A DNA stretch of 64,000 nucleotides, from positions 1 to 64,000 of the forward strand of contig JANWZA010000058.1 of the NCBI GenBank assembly GCA_025054775.1. The letters are read 5' to 3'. The DNA comes from Microscillaceae bacterium. Its GTDB lineage: Bacteria > Bacteroidota > Bacteroidia > Cytophagales > Microscillaceae. Numbering within the stretch: position 1 is the stretch's first letter; each line of letters starts with the position of its first letter. Of the stretch, positions 33,576-42,104 are shown piece after piece. A program made the translations under genes and the position numbers. A model generated the notes under the pieces. That model was not told where the DNA came from, did not search any database, and saw nothing but the letters and a program-made list of their open reading frames with translations.

Positions 33576-34490
33576 TCAAAACTTAAATCCAACGTTGATA
33601 TTAAGAACATGCTTAAACTGAACGAGAAGTTTTTGACTTCCGCCAGGTTGTGGAATTAGCACGTTATGGTCATAGAAAAGTTGTGTAGTAAAGCTTGCAA
33701 AAAAGTATTCATTTACCTTGAAGACTAGAAGGTTATCCCAGTTAACTACTCCAGTTTGCAAGTTATCATAAGGAGAGAATAAATTGAAATTCGTTTTGTA
33801 AGTAATGTTTTTGATGGGTTTCCAAGTCCAATCAAAGCCTATGGCATAGCCGAGATTATATTGTAATTTTTTACCAGGTTGTACGCCGAATGCACCTGCC
33901 TTTGAGAGCGAGTCATCAAGTACTAATACGATACGATTTGCCAGAGGTGAGATGGTTGCCTTATAGTCTTTATATTTATACTGAAAGTTCAAATTAGGAG
34001 TAATGAACGCGGGAGCGAAGGCTTTTGAGATAGTGGCTTTAATAAACTCTTTGCCTGTGGTTAGGTCTTTATCAAAGATGTAACCAGGAGCAAGTTGTGT
34101 TCTTAACATTATTGAGGCATTAAAGTTCCAATGTTCTTGCAGCTTATAACCATAGATTGAACTGAAAGTGAGTTGGTCGTCAGTTTTTTTGAATAAGTTA
34201 TCTTTATTTCCAACTCTTGCTACACCGAAAGCAATATTAAGCTTAGTTTCCCAGAATGATTGTTTGGTTTCACGTTTTACTGCACCATCAAGAATAGAAC
34301 CCAAAGAGATAGAGTTTTGCCCTCCACCTACCCAGTTTTCTAATCCTACATTCGAAAAACTGAAACTCACTGAACCGTTATGTTTCCAAATTGTTTTAAT
34401 ACTGTCTTCTTTAACTTCTTGGGCAGTACTTTTGCCATACCTTATTGCTATAACAAATAGTAATAAGGAGGCTTTATAAAAGGTTTTCAT
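33576..34490 (-). CDS. DUF3078 outer-membrane protein
   Basis: 304 residues from the ATG at 34490, the start of a signal peptide (MKTFYKASLLLFVIAI, cut near STAQ); the frame runs further upstream but without sense. Mature sequence begins with FSNVGLENWVGGGQNSISLGS, the hallmark of DUF3078, then regular amphipathic strands to a C-terminal Phe (NVGFKF), as in outer-membrane barrels. Function unknown. The next gene starts one base after its stop. Confidence 0.85.
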   Translation of the reverse strand: MKTFYKASLLLFVIAIRYGKSTAQEVKEDSIKTIWKHNGSVSFSFSNVGLENWVGGGQNSISLGSILDGAVKRETKQSFWETKLNIAFGVARVGNKDNLFKKTDDQLTFSSIYGYKLQEHWNFNASIMLRTQLAPGYIFDKDLTTGKEFIKATISKAFAPAFITPNLNFQYKYKDYKATISPLANRIVLVLDDSLSKAGAFGVQPGKKLQYNLGYAIGFDWTWKPIKNITYKTNFNLFSPYDNLQTGVVNWDNLLVFKVNEYFFASFTTQLFYDHNVLIPQPGGSQKLLVQFKHVLNINVGFKF

Positions 34491-34590
34491 TAAAGTTTGA
34501 TTAGATTTTTGATTGAGGATACGAAAAGTCAATAAAAGCCACTAATAATTTGTTTTTAAGAGTCTGCTATTTATCTTATCAATTTTCAGA

Positions 34591-35706
34591 CTATTCGTGC
34601 TGGTTAATAACCAGATGCCCACCATCTTTGAGATACTTATCTCGCTTGAAGAGTTCTAAATCAGCTTGTACCATTTCTTTTACTAGCATGGGTAGGTCGT
34701 ACTTAGGTTTCCAGCCTAGTTGTCTTCGGGCTTTTTCGGGATTTCCGATTAGCAAATCTACTTCTGTAGGGCGATAGTAACGCTTGTCAATAGCGACTAC
34801 TTCTTTTCCAATAGGTAATTGATAATCAGGGTTTTGGCATTCTGCAATAATTCCTTTTTCATTTTCACCTTTTCCTACGAAATCAAGAATAATACCCACT
34901 TCTGCAAAAGCCATACGCATAAAATCGCGCACACTGGTAGTTACTCCTGTAGCAATTACGTAATCGTCGGGTTTATCTTGTTGGAGCATGAGGTACATGG
35001 CTTCTACGTAGTCTTTGGCATGTCCCCAGTCGCGTTTTGCATCGAGATTTCCCATGTAGAGTTTATTTTGCATACCAAGTACAATTTTAGCCACGCCGCG
35101 GGTAATTTTGCGAGTTACAAAGGTTTCTCCCCTAAGGCTGGATTCGTGGTTAAAAAGAATACCATTGCAGGCGTACATACCGTAAGCCTCTCGGTAGTTG
35201 ACGGTTATCCAATAAGCATATAATTTGGCAACAGCATATGGGGAACGTGGGTAAAAGGGGGTTTTTTCAGTTTGTGGAATTTCCTGTACTAAGCCATACA
35301 ACTCTGAAGTAGAGGCCTGGTAAATGCGCGTTTTGTGTGTTAGGCCTAATAACCTTACAGCTTCTAAAATACGGAGCGTGCCAATGCCGTCGGCATTAGC
35401 AGTGTATTCGGGAGTGTCAAAACTTACTTTCACGTGAGACATGGCACCGAGGTTGTAAATTTCATCAGGTTGCACCTCTTGTATGATACGAATTAGGTTA
35501 GTGGAGTCTGTAAGGTCGCCGTAGTGCAGTTTGAAGCGAATGTCGCTTTCGTGCGGATCTTGGTAGATGCTGTCAATACGTGCTGTGTTGATAAGAGAGG
35601 AGCGCCGCTTAATACCGTGCACGGTATAGCCTTTCTTGAGAAGGAACTTGGCTAAATAGGCACCATCTTGCCCTGTAATGCCTGTAATAAGTGCTACTTT
35701 TGACAT
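34591..35706 (-). CDS. gmd: GDP-mannose 4,6-dehydratase
   Basis: 371 residues, full length. It converts GDP-mannose to GDP-4-keto-6-deoxy-mannose, the entry to GDP-fucose and related deoxysugars. Short-chain dehydrogenase marks: [15 protein letters not shown] at residues 8-22, STSELYG with the catalytic Ser/Thr and Glu, and [10 protein letters not shown] with the Tyr and Lys of YxxxK. GDP-fucose synthase, the usual partner, is not in the window; the divergent heptose kinase also serves surface sugars. Confidence 0.95.
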   Translation of the reverse strand: MSKVALITGITGQDGAYLAKFLLKKGYTVHGIKRRSSLINTARIDSIYQDPHESDIRFKLHYGDLTDSTNLIRIIQEVQPDEIYNLGAMSHVKVSFDTPEYTANADGIGTLRILEAVRLLGLTHKTRIYQASTSELYGLVQEIPQTEKTPFYPRSPYAVAKLYAYWITVNYREAYGMYACNGILFNHESSLRGETFVTRKITRGVAKIVLGMQNKLYMGNLDAKRDWGHAKDYVEAMYLMLQQDKPDDYVIATGVTTSVRDFMRMAFAEVGIILDFVGKGENEKGIIAECQNPDYQLPIGKEVVAIDKRYYRPTEVDLLIGNPEKARRQLGWKPKYDLPMLVKEMVQADLELFKRDKYLKDGGHLVINQHE

Positions 35707-35742
35707 AAATTTTTGTTTTTAGACAACATAATGTTTAAGAAT

Positions 35743-35751
35743 GCAAAAATA
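35743..35751 (-). promoter_or_regulatory. Promoter -7 element of gmd
   Basis: Reads TATTTTTGC on the minus strand, 36 bases before the ATG. Confidence 0.55.
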
Positions 35752-35857
35752 CAATATTTTTGAAACTTTATTAGCAAATGTGCGGTCTGCTAAAAAATGT
35801 TAAGGATAAAGATAGTGAGCTTTTTCTTACATAGCTATTCATTTGCAATTCCTTTGC

Positions 35858-35865
35858 TACTTTTG
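35858..35865 (+). promoter_or_regulatory. Promoter -7 element of the heptose kinase gene
   Basis: TACTTTTG, 31 bases before the ATG at 35897; it argues against the in-frame TTG start at 35843. Confidence 0.55.
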
Positions 35866-35896
35866 TGGTCATTTTAGTTTATCAATTTTCTTCTAT

Positions 35897-36910
35897 ATGC
35901 AATATTCTAGTATAGAGAGTATTTTTGAGGCATTTGAGCGCCTTCGGGTTTTAGTAATTGGTGATGTAATGATTGACTCTTATATTTGGGGCAGAGTAGA
36001 GCGAATTTCCCCTGAAGCTCCTGTACCAATTGTGCAGGTACAAAAACGCGAAAAACGGCTCGGTGGGGCGGCGAATGTAGCTACTAATTTACAGAGTCTT
36101 GGAGCAAAACCAATTCTTTGTAGTGTAATTGGTGAAGACACAGATGCTGAGGATTTTTTTCAAATTTTAGCTGAGCAGAACCTACCTTCAGAAGGTGTAT
36201 TGAAAAGCCCTCATCGCATTACTACCGTTAAGCATCGTATCATTGCTGGTACGCAACATCTTTTGCGCGTGGACTCTGAAATTACCAAACCTATTACCCT
36301 ACAAGAAGAGCAAAATTTAATAGCTCAAATCAAAAAATTAGCTCTTGGTTGTCAGGTGATTATCTTTGAGGATTATGACAAAGGTACTATTACCCCTACC
36401 CTTATTCGTGAAGTAATTGACTTTGCTAACCAACATAACATTCCTACAGTAGTGGATCCCAAAAAAGATAATTTCTTACACTATAAAAAAGCAACGTTAT
36501 TTAAGCCTAATTTGAAAGAACTAAAAGAGGGCTTAAAAATAGATATTGATGCCAAAAATCCTGATGAGTTGTATCAGGCGGTAGCTCAACTTCGGCAACT
36601 ATTAGAGTTGAAATACGCTTTGCTCACACTTTCAGAGCGTGGCGTGTATATTGATGATGGGCAAACTCAATTTGCACGCCCTGCTCACTTGCGAAATATT
36701 GCTGATGTCTCGGGAGCAGGGGATACAGTGGTAAGTGTGGCGGCTTTATGTGTAGCCTTGCAATTAAGCACACCTTTTATTGCCGCGCTCTCTAATTTGG
36801 CTGGAGGCTTAGTGTGTGAATTTGCAGGAGTTGTGCCTGTGGACAAGCAGAGTCTTCTGTCAGAGGCGAAAAAAAATCGGTTTTTTGAGATGTATATGCA
36901 AAGTAAATGA
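35897..36910 (+). CDS. hldA: D-glycero-beta-D-manno-heptose-7-phosphate kinase (RfaE/HldA-type, PfkB family)
   Basis: 337 residues from the ATG at 35897. Kinase domain only, without the nucleotidyltransferase half of fused HldE. Marks: VIGDVMIDSYIWGRVERISPEAP at the start, KRLGGAANVATNLQSLG (PfkB signature 1), VVDPKKDNF and DVSGAGDTVVSVAAL with the catalytic Asp. It phosphorylates heptose-7-phosphate at C1 on the way to ADP-heptose for lipopolysaccharide. No gmhB or hldC partner is adjacent. dapD starts 37 bp downstream and may share the transcript. Confidence 0.88.
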   Translation: MQYSSIESIFEAFERLRVLVIGDVMIDSYIWGRVERISPEAPVPIVQVQKREKRLGGAANVATNLQSLGAKPILCSVIGEDTDAEDFFQILAEQNLPSEGVLKSPHRITTVKHRIIAGTQHLLRVDSEITKPITLQEEQNLIAQIKKLALGCQVIIFEDYDKGTITPTLIREVIDFANQHNIPTVVDPKKDNFLHYKKATLFKPNLKELKEGLKIDIDAKNPDELYQAVAQLRQLLELKYALLTLSERGVYIDDGQTQFARPAHLRNIADVSGAGDTVVSVAALCVALQLSTPFIAALSNLAGGLVCEFAGVVPVDKQSLLSEAKKNRFFEMYMQSK

Positions 36911-36947
36911 TAGTTTTCATATTTCATTATCAATTTCACATAAAGCT

Positions 36948-37760
36948 ATGTTAGCAGAGATTATAGAACAAACTTGGCAAGATAGAGCCTTATTGTCGCA
37001 AGCCCACACACAAGAAGCTATACGTGAAGTAATTGCTCAATTAGATGTGGGCAAATTGCGGGTAGCCCAGCCCCAGCCTGACGGCACCTGGCAAGTAAAT
37101 GAATGGGTAAAGAAGGCAGTTATCTTATACTTTCTTATCCAAGAGATGCAAGTTTTAGAGGTGGGAATGTTGGAATTTCACGATAAAATTCCCTTAAAAC
37201 GAAATTATGCTTCTCTTGGGGTGCGTGTGGTGCCTCATGCTATTGCACGTTACGGTTCTTTTTTAGCTAAGGGAGTAATTTTAATGCCTTCTTATGTAAA
37301 TATTGGAGCTTACGTAGACGAAGGCACAATGGTAGATACGTGGGCAACTGTAGGAAGTTGCGCCCAAATTGGTAAAAATGTGCATTTGAGCGGTGGAGTA
37401 GGGATCGGGGGAGTGTTGGAGCCTGTGCAGGCTGCACCTGTTATTATAGAAGATGGGGTTTTTGTAGGTTCGCGTTGTATTGTGGTAGAAGGGGTGCGGG
37501 TGGGCAAGGAAGCCGTTTTAGGGGCAAATGTGGTACTTACGGCAAGTTCTAAAATTATTGATGTAACTCAACCTGAGCCTTTAGAATACAAGGGCTACGT
37601 GCCTGAACGTTCAGTGGTTATTCCAGGGAGTTATGCTAAAACTTTTCCTGCAGGGCAATACCATGTACCTTGTGCCTTAATTATCGGCAAACGCAAAGAA
37701 AGCACAGACCTTAAAACCTCGCTCAATCAGGCTTTGAGAGAAAATAATGTTTCAGTGTAA
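36948..37760 (+). CDS. dapD: 2,3,4,5-tetrahydropyridine-2,6-dicarboxylate N-succinyltransferase
   Basis: 270 residues from the ATG at 36948, matching the usual 270-275; the frame runs on upstream into hldA without sense. The enzyme adds succinyl from succinyl-CoA to tetrahydrodipicolinate in lysine and meso-diaminopimelate synthesis. The N-terminal helical part is followed by left-handed beta-helix hexapeptides (VIILMPSYVNIGAYVDEGT, VGSCAQIGKNVHLSGGVGIG, about 110-200), and VWEP-like GVLEPVQAAPVIIEDGVFVG is typical of DapD. Lone lysine-pathway gene here. Confidence 0.93.
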   Translation: MLAEIIEQTWQDRALLSQAHTQEAIREVIAQLDVGKLRVAQPQPDGTWQVNEWVKKAVILYFLIQEMQVLEVGMLEFHDKIPLKRNYASLGVRVVPHAIARYGSFLAKGVILMPSYVNIGAYVDEGTMVDTWATVGSCAQIGKNVHLSGGVGIGGVLEPVQAAPVIIEDGVFVGSRCIVVEGVRVGKEAVLGANVVLTASSKIIDVTQPEPLEYKGYVPERSVVIPGSYAKTFPAGQYHVPCALIIGKRKESTDLKTSLNQALRENNVSV

Positions 37761-37960
37761 TACTTCTTGAATGAAAAAAGATATGAAGCTTGACCAAAAT
37801 TTGTATCCTACAAGAAAAAAGTATAACTTTACAAGCAATAAAACAACTAACAAAGAATGGGCTTTATCCTCAAAGAACAAAATTAACTAAGCATTAACTT
37901 TTTTTATTCACCAAATTAAAAATTATTTAACTTTATACACATTTTCACTAATTCAAACAA

Positions 37961-39139
37961 ATGAAATCGGTTTATATTGTCTCTGCGGTACGTACCCCCA
38001 TAGGCAGTTTCATGGGCAGTCTTTCTAGTTTATCAGCCACTCAACTTGGGGCTATCGCTATTAAAGGAGCTTTGGAAAAAGCTCAACTCGCTCCTACAGA
38101 GGTGCAAGAGGTGTATATGGGTAATGTCTGCTCGGCAGGCTTAGGGCAGGCGCCTGCACGTCAAGCGGCTGTTTTTGCAGGGTTACCTCATAGTACAATA
38201 TGTACTACGGTAAATAAAGTGTGTGCTTCTGGTACTAAAGCTATTATGCTTGCCGCACAAACTATTATGCTGGGCATACACGAGGTAGTAGTAGCAGGGG
38301 GAATGGAAAGTATGTCTAATGTACCGCATTATTTACCCAAGTCAAGATTTGGTTACAAATACGGTGATTTTCAAGCAATTGATGGCTTGGCTTACGATGG
38401 TTTGACTGATGTTTACAACCCCGTAGCTATGGGCGTGTTTGCCGATGCTACTGCCAAAAAATTTGAAATTAGCCGACAGGAACAGGATGAATTCGCTATC
38501 CATTCTTACAAGCGAAGTGCAGAAGCAACGCAAAAAGGCTTTTTCAAAAATGAAATTGTGCCTGTACCCGTACCACAACGTAAAGGTGAACCTATAATAG
38601 TAAGTGAGGACGAGGAGTATAAAAATGTAAAGTTTGACAAAATTCCGCAGCTTTCCCCTGCTTTTAGTAAAGATGGAACCGTAACTGCTGCAAACGCCTC
38701 TACTATCAATGACGGAGCAAGTGCTCTGGTATTGGTAAGTGAGGAGAAAATGAAAGCTCTCGGCTTGAAGCCACTTGCCAAAATAACCGCCTTTGCTGAT
38801 GCCGAACAAGAGCCTGAATGGTTTACCACCGCTCCCACTAAAGCCGCTCCCAAAGCCTTACAATTAGCTAATTTACAAATGCAAGATATAGACTTAGTAG
38901 AAGTAAACGAAGCCTTCGCAGTAGTTGCTCTAGCTTTTATGAAAGAACTCAATGTGCCACACGAGAAAACTAACATCCATGGAGGTGCTGTCTCTTTAGG
39001 ACACCCCCTCGGCTGTTCAGGAGCGCGCATCGTAACTACGCTCATCCACGCTTTACACCAACACGATAAACAGTTTGGTTTAGCAGCAATTTGCAACGGT
39101 GGCGGCGGTGCCTCATCACTTATTGTAGAACGTGTGTAG
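37961..39139 (+). CDS. Acetyl-CoA C-acetyltransferase (thiolase)
   Basis: 392 residues, full length. Nucleophilic Cys88 in NKVCASGTKA, His in GGAVSLGHPLGCSGAR, and the acid-base Cys in AICNGGGGASS form the complete active site. The short covering loop is that of biosynthetic or acetoacetyl-CoA thiolases (AtoB/PhaA group), which join or split two acetyl units. Whether it serves degradation or synthesis is unclear; the acyl-CoA dehydrogenases and crotonase in the window could belong to the same metabolism. A strong terminator follows. Confidence 0.92.
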   Translation: MKSVYIVSAVRTPIGSFMGSLSSLSATQLGAIAIKGALEKAQLAPTEVQEVYMGNVCSAGLGQAPARQAAVFAGLPHSTICTTVNKVCASGTKAIMLAAQTIMLGIHEVVVAGGMESMSNVPHYLPKSRFGYKYGDFQAIDGLAYDGLTDVYNPVAMGVFADATAKKFEISRQEQDEFAIHSYKRSAEATQKGFFKNEIVPVPVPQRKGEPIIVSEDEEYKNVKFDKIPQLSPAFSKDGTVTAANASTINDGASALVLVSEEKMKALGLKPLAKITAFADAEQEPEWFTTAPTKAAPKALQLANLQMQDIDLVEVNEAFAVVALAFMKELNVPHEKTNIHGGAVSLGHPLGCSGARIVTTLIHALHQHDKQFGLAAICNGGGGASSLIVERV

Positions 39140-39157
39140 CTATCTGCTTATTCCCAT

Positions 39158-39200
39158 AATCCCCAAAATTAGTGATAATTTATTCTCACTTTTGGGGATT
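39158..39200 (+). terminator. Terminator after the thiolase gene
   Basis: AATCCCCAAAA (39158-39168) pairs with TTTTGGGGATT (39190-39200), then TTT. GTGA and TCAC inside can extend the stem. Confidence 0.8.
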
Positions 39201-39341
39201 TTGCATCTAATCAGATTAAATAAATCAAAAAAGCCGATAGAGCATAAAATTAGATGCGTTTTAGATATGTTTAGGATTGTAACTTATTGATTTTTAAGGC
39301 TAATTTAATTTCTATATTTCTGTTATAAGTGAAATTACGAT

Positions 39342-39788
39342 TTATTGTAGCTTATAGAAGTTATAGTCTTCGTATCGTCGTAAAAGTTCACTTACTGAGA
39401 TTAGTCCATTACTAAAATCTTGTCCTGTTTCCAAATAGCGAATGGTACCGTAGGGGGCAAAGTGCATCGCTATCAATAAGTTAGTGCGATGTAAAAGAAT
39501 TCCCTTATAATACCTAAATTCATACTTTTCAATATTGAGCATCTTTTCATACATATCAATCAATTTGAGCATGAGTTTATCTTGCTGTTCGCAGGTCATA
39601 GGTATAGTATAGCCGTAGGTACGGATAAGATGCTCTGTAATTTGGTATTTTCCATAGGTAATATTGTATGGGTCACGGACTTGGCATTGAAATCGGCTTT
39701 CTTTTTCGGCAATTACATATAGCAGGCGGTCATAATCATACTTTAAGTCAATGCCTAACAAGAAATGCAACAATATTAAATAAATCAT
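39342..39788 (-). CDS. Small lysozyme-like protein, hypothetical
   Basis: 148 residues with a short hydrophobic start that may be a signal peptide (MIYLILLHFLLGI). The stretch VIAEKESRFQCQV followed about ten residues on by ITYGKYQIT resembles the ExS...GxxQ pattern of the lytic transglycosylase fold, with a Glu near residue 28 as possible acid. The rest (helices with HRTNLLIAMHFAPYG) could complete a small helical lysozyme-like domain. No family is recognised with confidence and no neighbour suggests a role; other readings, such as a plain helical lipid-binding protein, remain open. Confidence 0.5.
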   Translation of the reverse strand: MIYLILLHFLLGIDLKYDYDRLLYVIAEKESRFQCQVRDPYNITYGKYQITEHLIRTYGYTIPMTCEQQDKLMLKLIDMYEKMLNIEKYEFRYYKGILLHRTNLLIAMHFAPYGTIRYLETGQDFSNGLISVSELLRRYEDYNFYKLQ

Positions 39789-40213
39789 ATCATTTTTGGT
39801 TTAGTTATACAATGATAAATGGTTTTTTAAGTGTTTTTTAGTGTCGTTTTGAATACAGGTTAGTTATTTCACACTCAACTATATGAAGGTTCAACAGAGA
39901 TAGTCAAAACTTTAGGTTTTTATCTATCTTTATTTTTGTTTTATGGCTTTTTCATGTTTTGATAACTGTCCTCACGTCTTCTGCCCCTAACTATGAGCAT
40001 GGATAATTGAATTATTCTTTTTATCTTATTGAAAGGAACTTATGTTCAATGCTTGCAATTATTTACAGGTGTTATGTTTACAAGTGATAGATTGGCAAAA
40101 GAGATAAAAATATAAAAGTAAAAGTATAAGAGCAATTTTCGTATTCGGTGTGATGTGTTCAGAGCATAGCGTTTTACTTTGTGCTACGTAAGATTTAATA
40201 AAACATAAAAAAG
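39789..40213. other. Intergenic stretch, nothing recognised
   Basis: AT-rich, with short A/T runs. I see no open frame of protein-like content and no hairpin of note before the tRNA. Confidence 0.6.
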
Positions 40214-40297
40214 TACCCAGGATCGGAATCGAACCGATACGGCATTGCTGCCACAGGTTTTTGAGACCTGCGCGTCTACCAGTTCCGCCACCTGGGC
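40214..40297 (-). tRNA. tRNA-Leu (anticodon CAA)
   Basis: 84 bases on the minus strand. Acceptor stem GCCCAGG pairs with CCTGGGT (first pair G-U), discriminator A. The anticodon stem CAGGT/ACCTG encloses the loop CTCAAAA, giving CAA, which reads UUG. A long variable arm (about 13 bases, GTGGCAGCAATGCC region) confirms a class II tRNA, and the T arm TCGGTTCGATTCCGA is standard. CCA is not encoded. Confidence 0.96.
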
Positions 40298-40320
40298 ATC
40301 TTATTTTTTAATAAACATCA

Positions 40321-40329
40321 GCAAAGATA
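40321..40329 (-). promoter_or_regulatory. Promoter -7 element of tRNA-Leu
   Basis: Reads TATCTTTGC on the minus strand, 23 bases before the mature tRNA 5' end. Confidence 0.65.
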
Positions 40330-40506
40330 AGGGCTTTTTTGATATTTACCAAATAAAATTTTGATTTTTTTTTTCTTTTTTACCATTTAACTACTCAAAT
40401 TTATATTTTTTTAGGCTAATTTGAATATTTTTAAGATTTTACTCTACTTTTTTACCAAGCTGCAAGTTTTACTTGTTACTAAAATGAGATATATTGCACC
40501 TCTTTG

Positions 40507-40545
40507 TAGTTTAGTTCTATTACTTTAGTTTAGTTCTATTACTTT
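40507..40545. repeat. Tandem duplication of 19 bp
   Basis: TAGTTTAGTTCTATTACTT occurs twice without a spacer. It sits in the long gap between the tRNA and the OmpA gene and has no coding content. Confidence 0.85.
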
Positions 40546-41027
40546 CTCTTACTGAAAAGTTATATCTCCACCATGCTTGTTATAGTTATCCACCCCAAGC
40601 AAATTACTGACCTCCACGAAACTCCAAAACATCCTAATTATACACCTCTACCCTAATACTTTGCCATTCCAAATTACGAAATACTTAACCTTATATGAAA
40701 TACCCAAAATGGTTTTCCTTCCAAAAGGCTTTTGTTGTCCTGAAACCTAATTCCTGTAAAAGCTCAAAAAGAATTTTTTAGCCCTTGCAGTTTTTTCTTT
40801 TTGCGGGATAGGTTACATTTTTCTAATACGAGAAAAAAAGTAAGAAGCAAATTGCTGAAATTTTAAGAAATCCTATAATTTCAACACTTATGCACCAACT
40901 TTTTCATAAACTTTATCTAATTTCGCAAAACAAAACGTATACAATTTCTATTTTCTATGCATTATAGCGTAGTGTTTATTTTTTGATAACTTACTCTTAA
41001 TATCTTAACAGTTAAGTCAATTTGTAA
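40546..41027. other. Intergenic stretch, possible decayed sequence
   Basis: No intact gene. On the minus strand near 40550-40680 one frame reads EVSNLLGVDNYNKHGGDI, which looks protein-like but lies between stops and matches no family I know. Otherwise AT-rich sequence leading to the OmpA gene. Confidence 0.4.
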
Positions 41028-41945
41028 ATGAATATGCAAAAGTTTTTTTTATTCGCTCTTTTATTCTTATTTTCTATTGCTTTTCAGGCTTGCGTACCCA
41101 AAAAGCAATATGTGGCAGCCGAGGCTAAAATTAGAGAATCCCAACTTGCCCTTACTAAAAGCAAAGAAGAATGCGACAAGCTACGAAAAGAACTTACCGA
41201 AGCGCAAGCTATGCTTAAAGTACGTGAGGCAGAGATACAAGGGGAGCGTTCTAAAAATCAATCCTATGAACGACAAATAGAAAACCTAAAATCCACTAAC
41301 CAAAATCTACTTGACCGCCTTTCTGACCTTTCTGTGGTTAGCAAAACAGGAGCAGAAAATATTAAAAAAAGTCTAGAAACTTTGAGCCAACAAAGTAAAT
41401 ATATTAAAGACCTAAATGCTTCTATTCAACGCAAAGACTCGCTCAATTTAGCCCTTGTTATGGCTATTAAACGCTCTTTGGATAATATCAATGACCCTGA
41501 CATTAACGTAGAGGTGAAAAAAGGAGTGGTGTATATTTCTATTGCGGATAAGCTTTTGTTCAAGTCAGGTTCTGACGAAATATTACCTGACGCAGAACGT
41601 GTATTGAGCAAAATTGCTAAAGTGGTAAATGACCATAAAGATTTTGATATTTTAGTAGAGGGACATACCGATAATGTACCTATCAAAACCGCTTGCTATA
41701 ATGATAACTGGGATTTGAGTGCCAAGCGCGCTACCTCTATCGTAAGGTATTTGCAACAACGCCACAATGTTCGCCCTGAACGAATGACCGCTGGAGGTAG
41801 AGGTGAGTATGTACCCAAAGCTACTAATGCCACTGCCGAAGGTAGAAGCCGCAACCGCAGAACAGAAATCATAATCTTACCTAAATTAGATGAGTTTTTC
41901 CAACTTCTAGAAAATCAGCCCAAAGAAATGTCTAATAAAAAATAA
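41028..41945 (+). CDS. OmpA-family lipoprotein with coiled coil
   Basis: 305 residues. Signal peptide with lipobox FQAC, lipidated Cys22. Residues about 30-135 form a long coiled coil (AKIRESQLALTKSKEECDKL onward). The C-terminal ~120 residues are an OmpA/MotB domain with VEGHTDNVP, NWDLSAKRATSIVRYL and GRSRNRRTEI, which bind meso-diaminopimelate in peptidoglycan. A lipoprotein that spans from the outer membrane to the wall is the likely picture. It precedes the PorE-like gene by 159 bp on the same strand. Confidence 0.88.
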   Translation: MNMQKFFLFALLFLFSIAFQACVPKKQYVAAEAKIRESQLALTKSKEECDKLRKELTEAQAMLKVREAEIQGERSKNQSYERQIENLKSTNQNLLDRLSDLSVVSKTGAENIKKSLETLSQQSKYIKDLNASIQRKDSLNLALVMAIKRSLDNINDPDINVEVKKGVVYISIADKLLFKSGSDEILPDAERVLSKIAKVVNDHKDFDILVEGHTDNVPIKTACYNDNWDLSAKRATSIVRYLQQRHNVRPERMTAGGRGEYVPKATNATAEGRSRNRRTEIIILPKLDEFFQLLENQPKEMSNKK

Positions 41946-42033
41946 ACTTGGAAATGAACAAATATAGCGTTTTTGCTAATTTTATTAAAGTCTAATGGAT
42001 GTAGGTTGTTATAGGTTGTAAGAATACAGGGTA

Positions 42034-42068
42034 AAATATGGCAAAAAATTGATAATTTTGCCATATTT
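42034..42068. promoter_or_regulatory. 13-bp inverted repeat overlapping the PorE-like gene promoter
   Basis: AAATATGGCAAAA (42034-42046) pairs with TTTTGCCATATTT (42056-42068) over 9 bases. The right arm overlaps TAATTTTG (42053-42060), the likely -7 element, 45 bases before the ATG at 42105. It may be an operator, a terminator for the OmpA gene, or both. Confidence 0.6.
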
Positions 42069-42104
42069 ATTCTTGTATTCTTAATTCAAATTAGAAAAAC
42101 TCAT

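Noticed and set aside
36816-36947. Longer N-terminus of dapD overlapping the heptose kinase
   Set aside because: Length and sequence match DapD only from the ATG at 36948.
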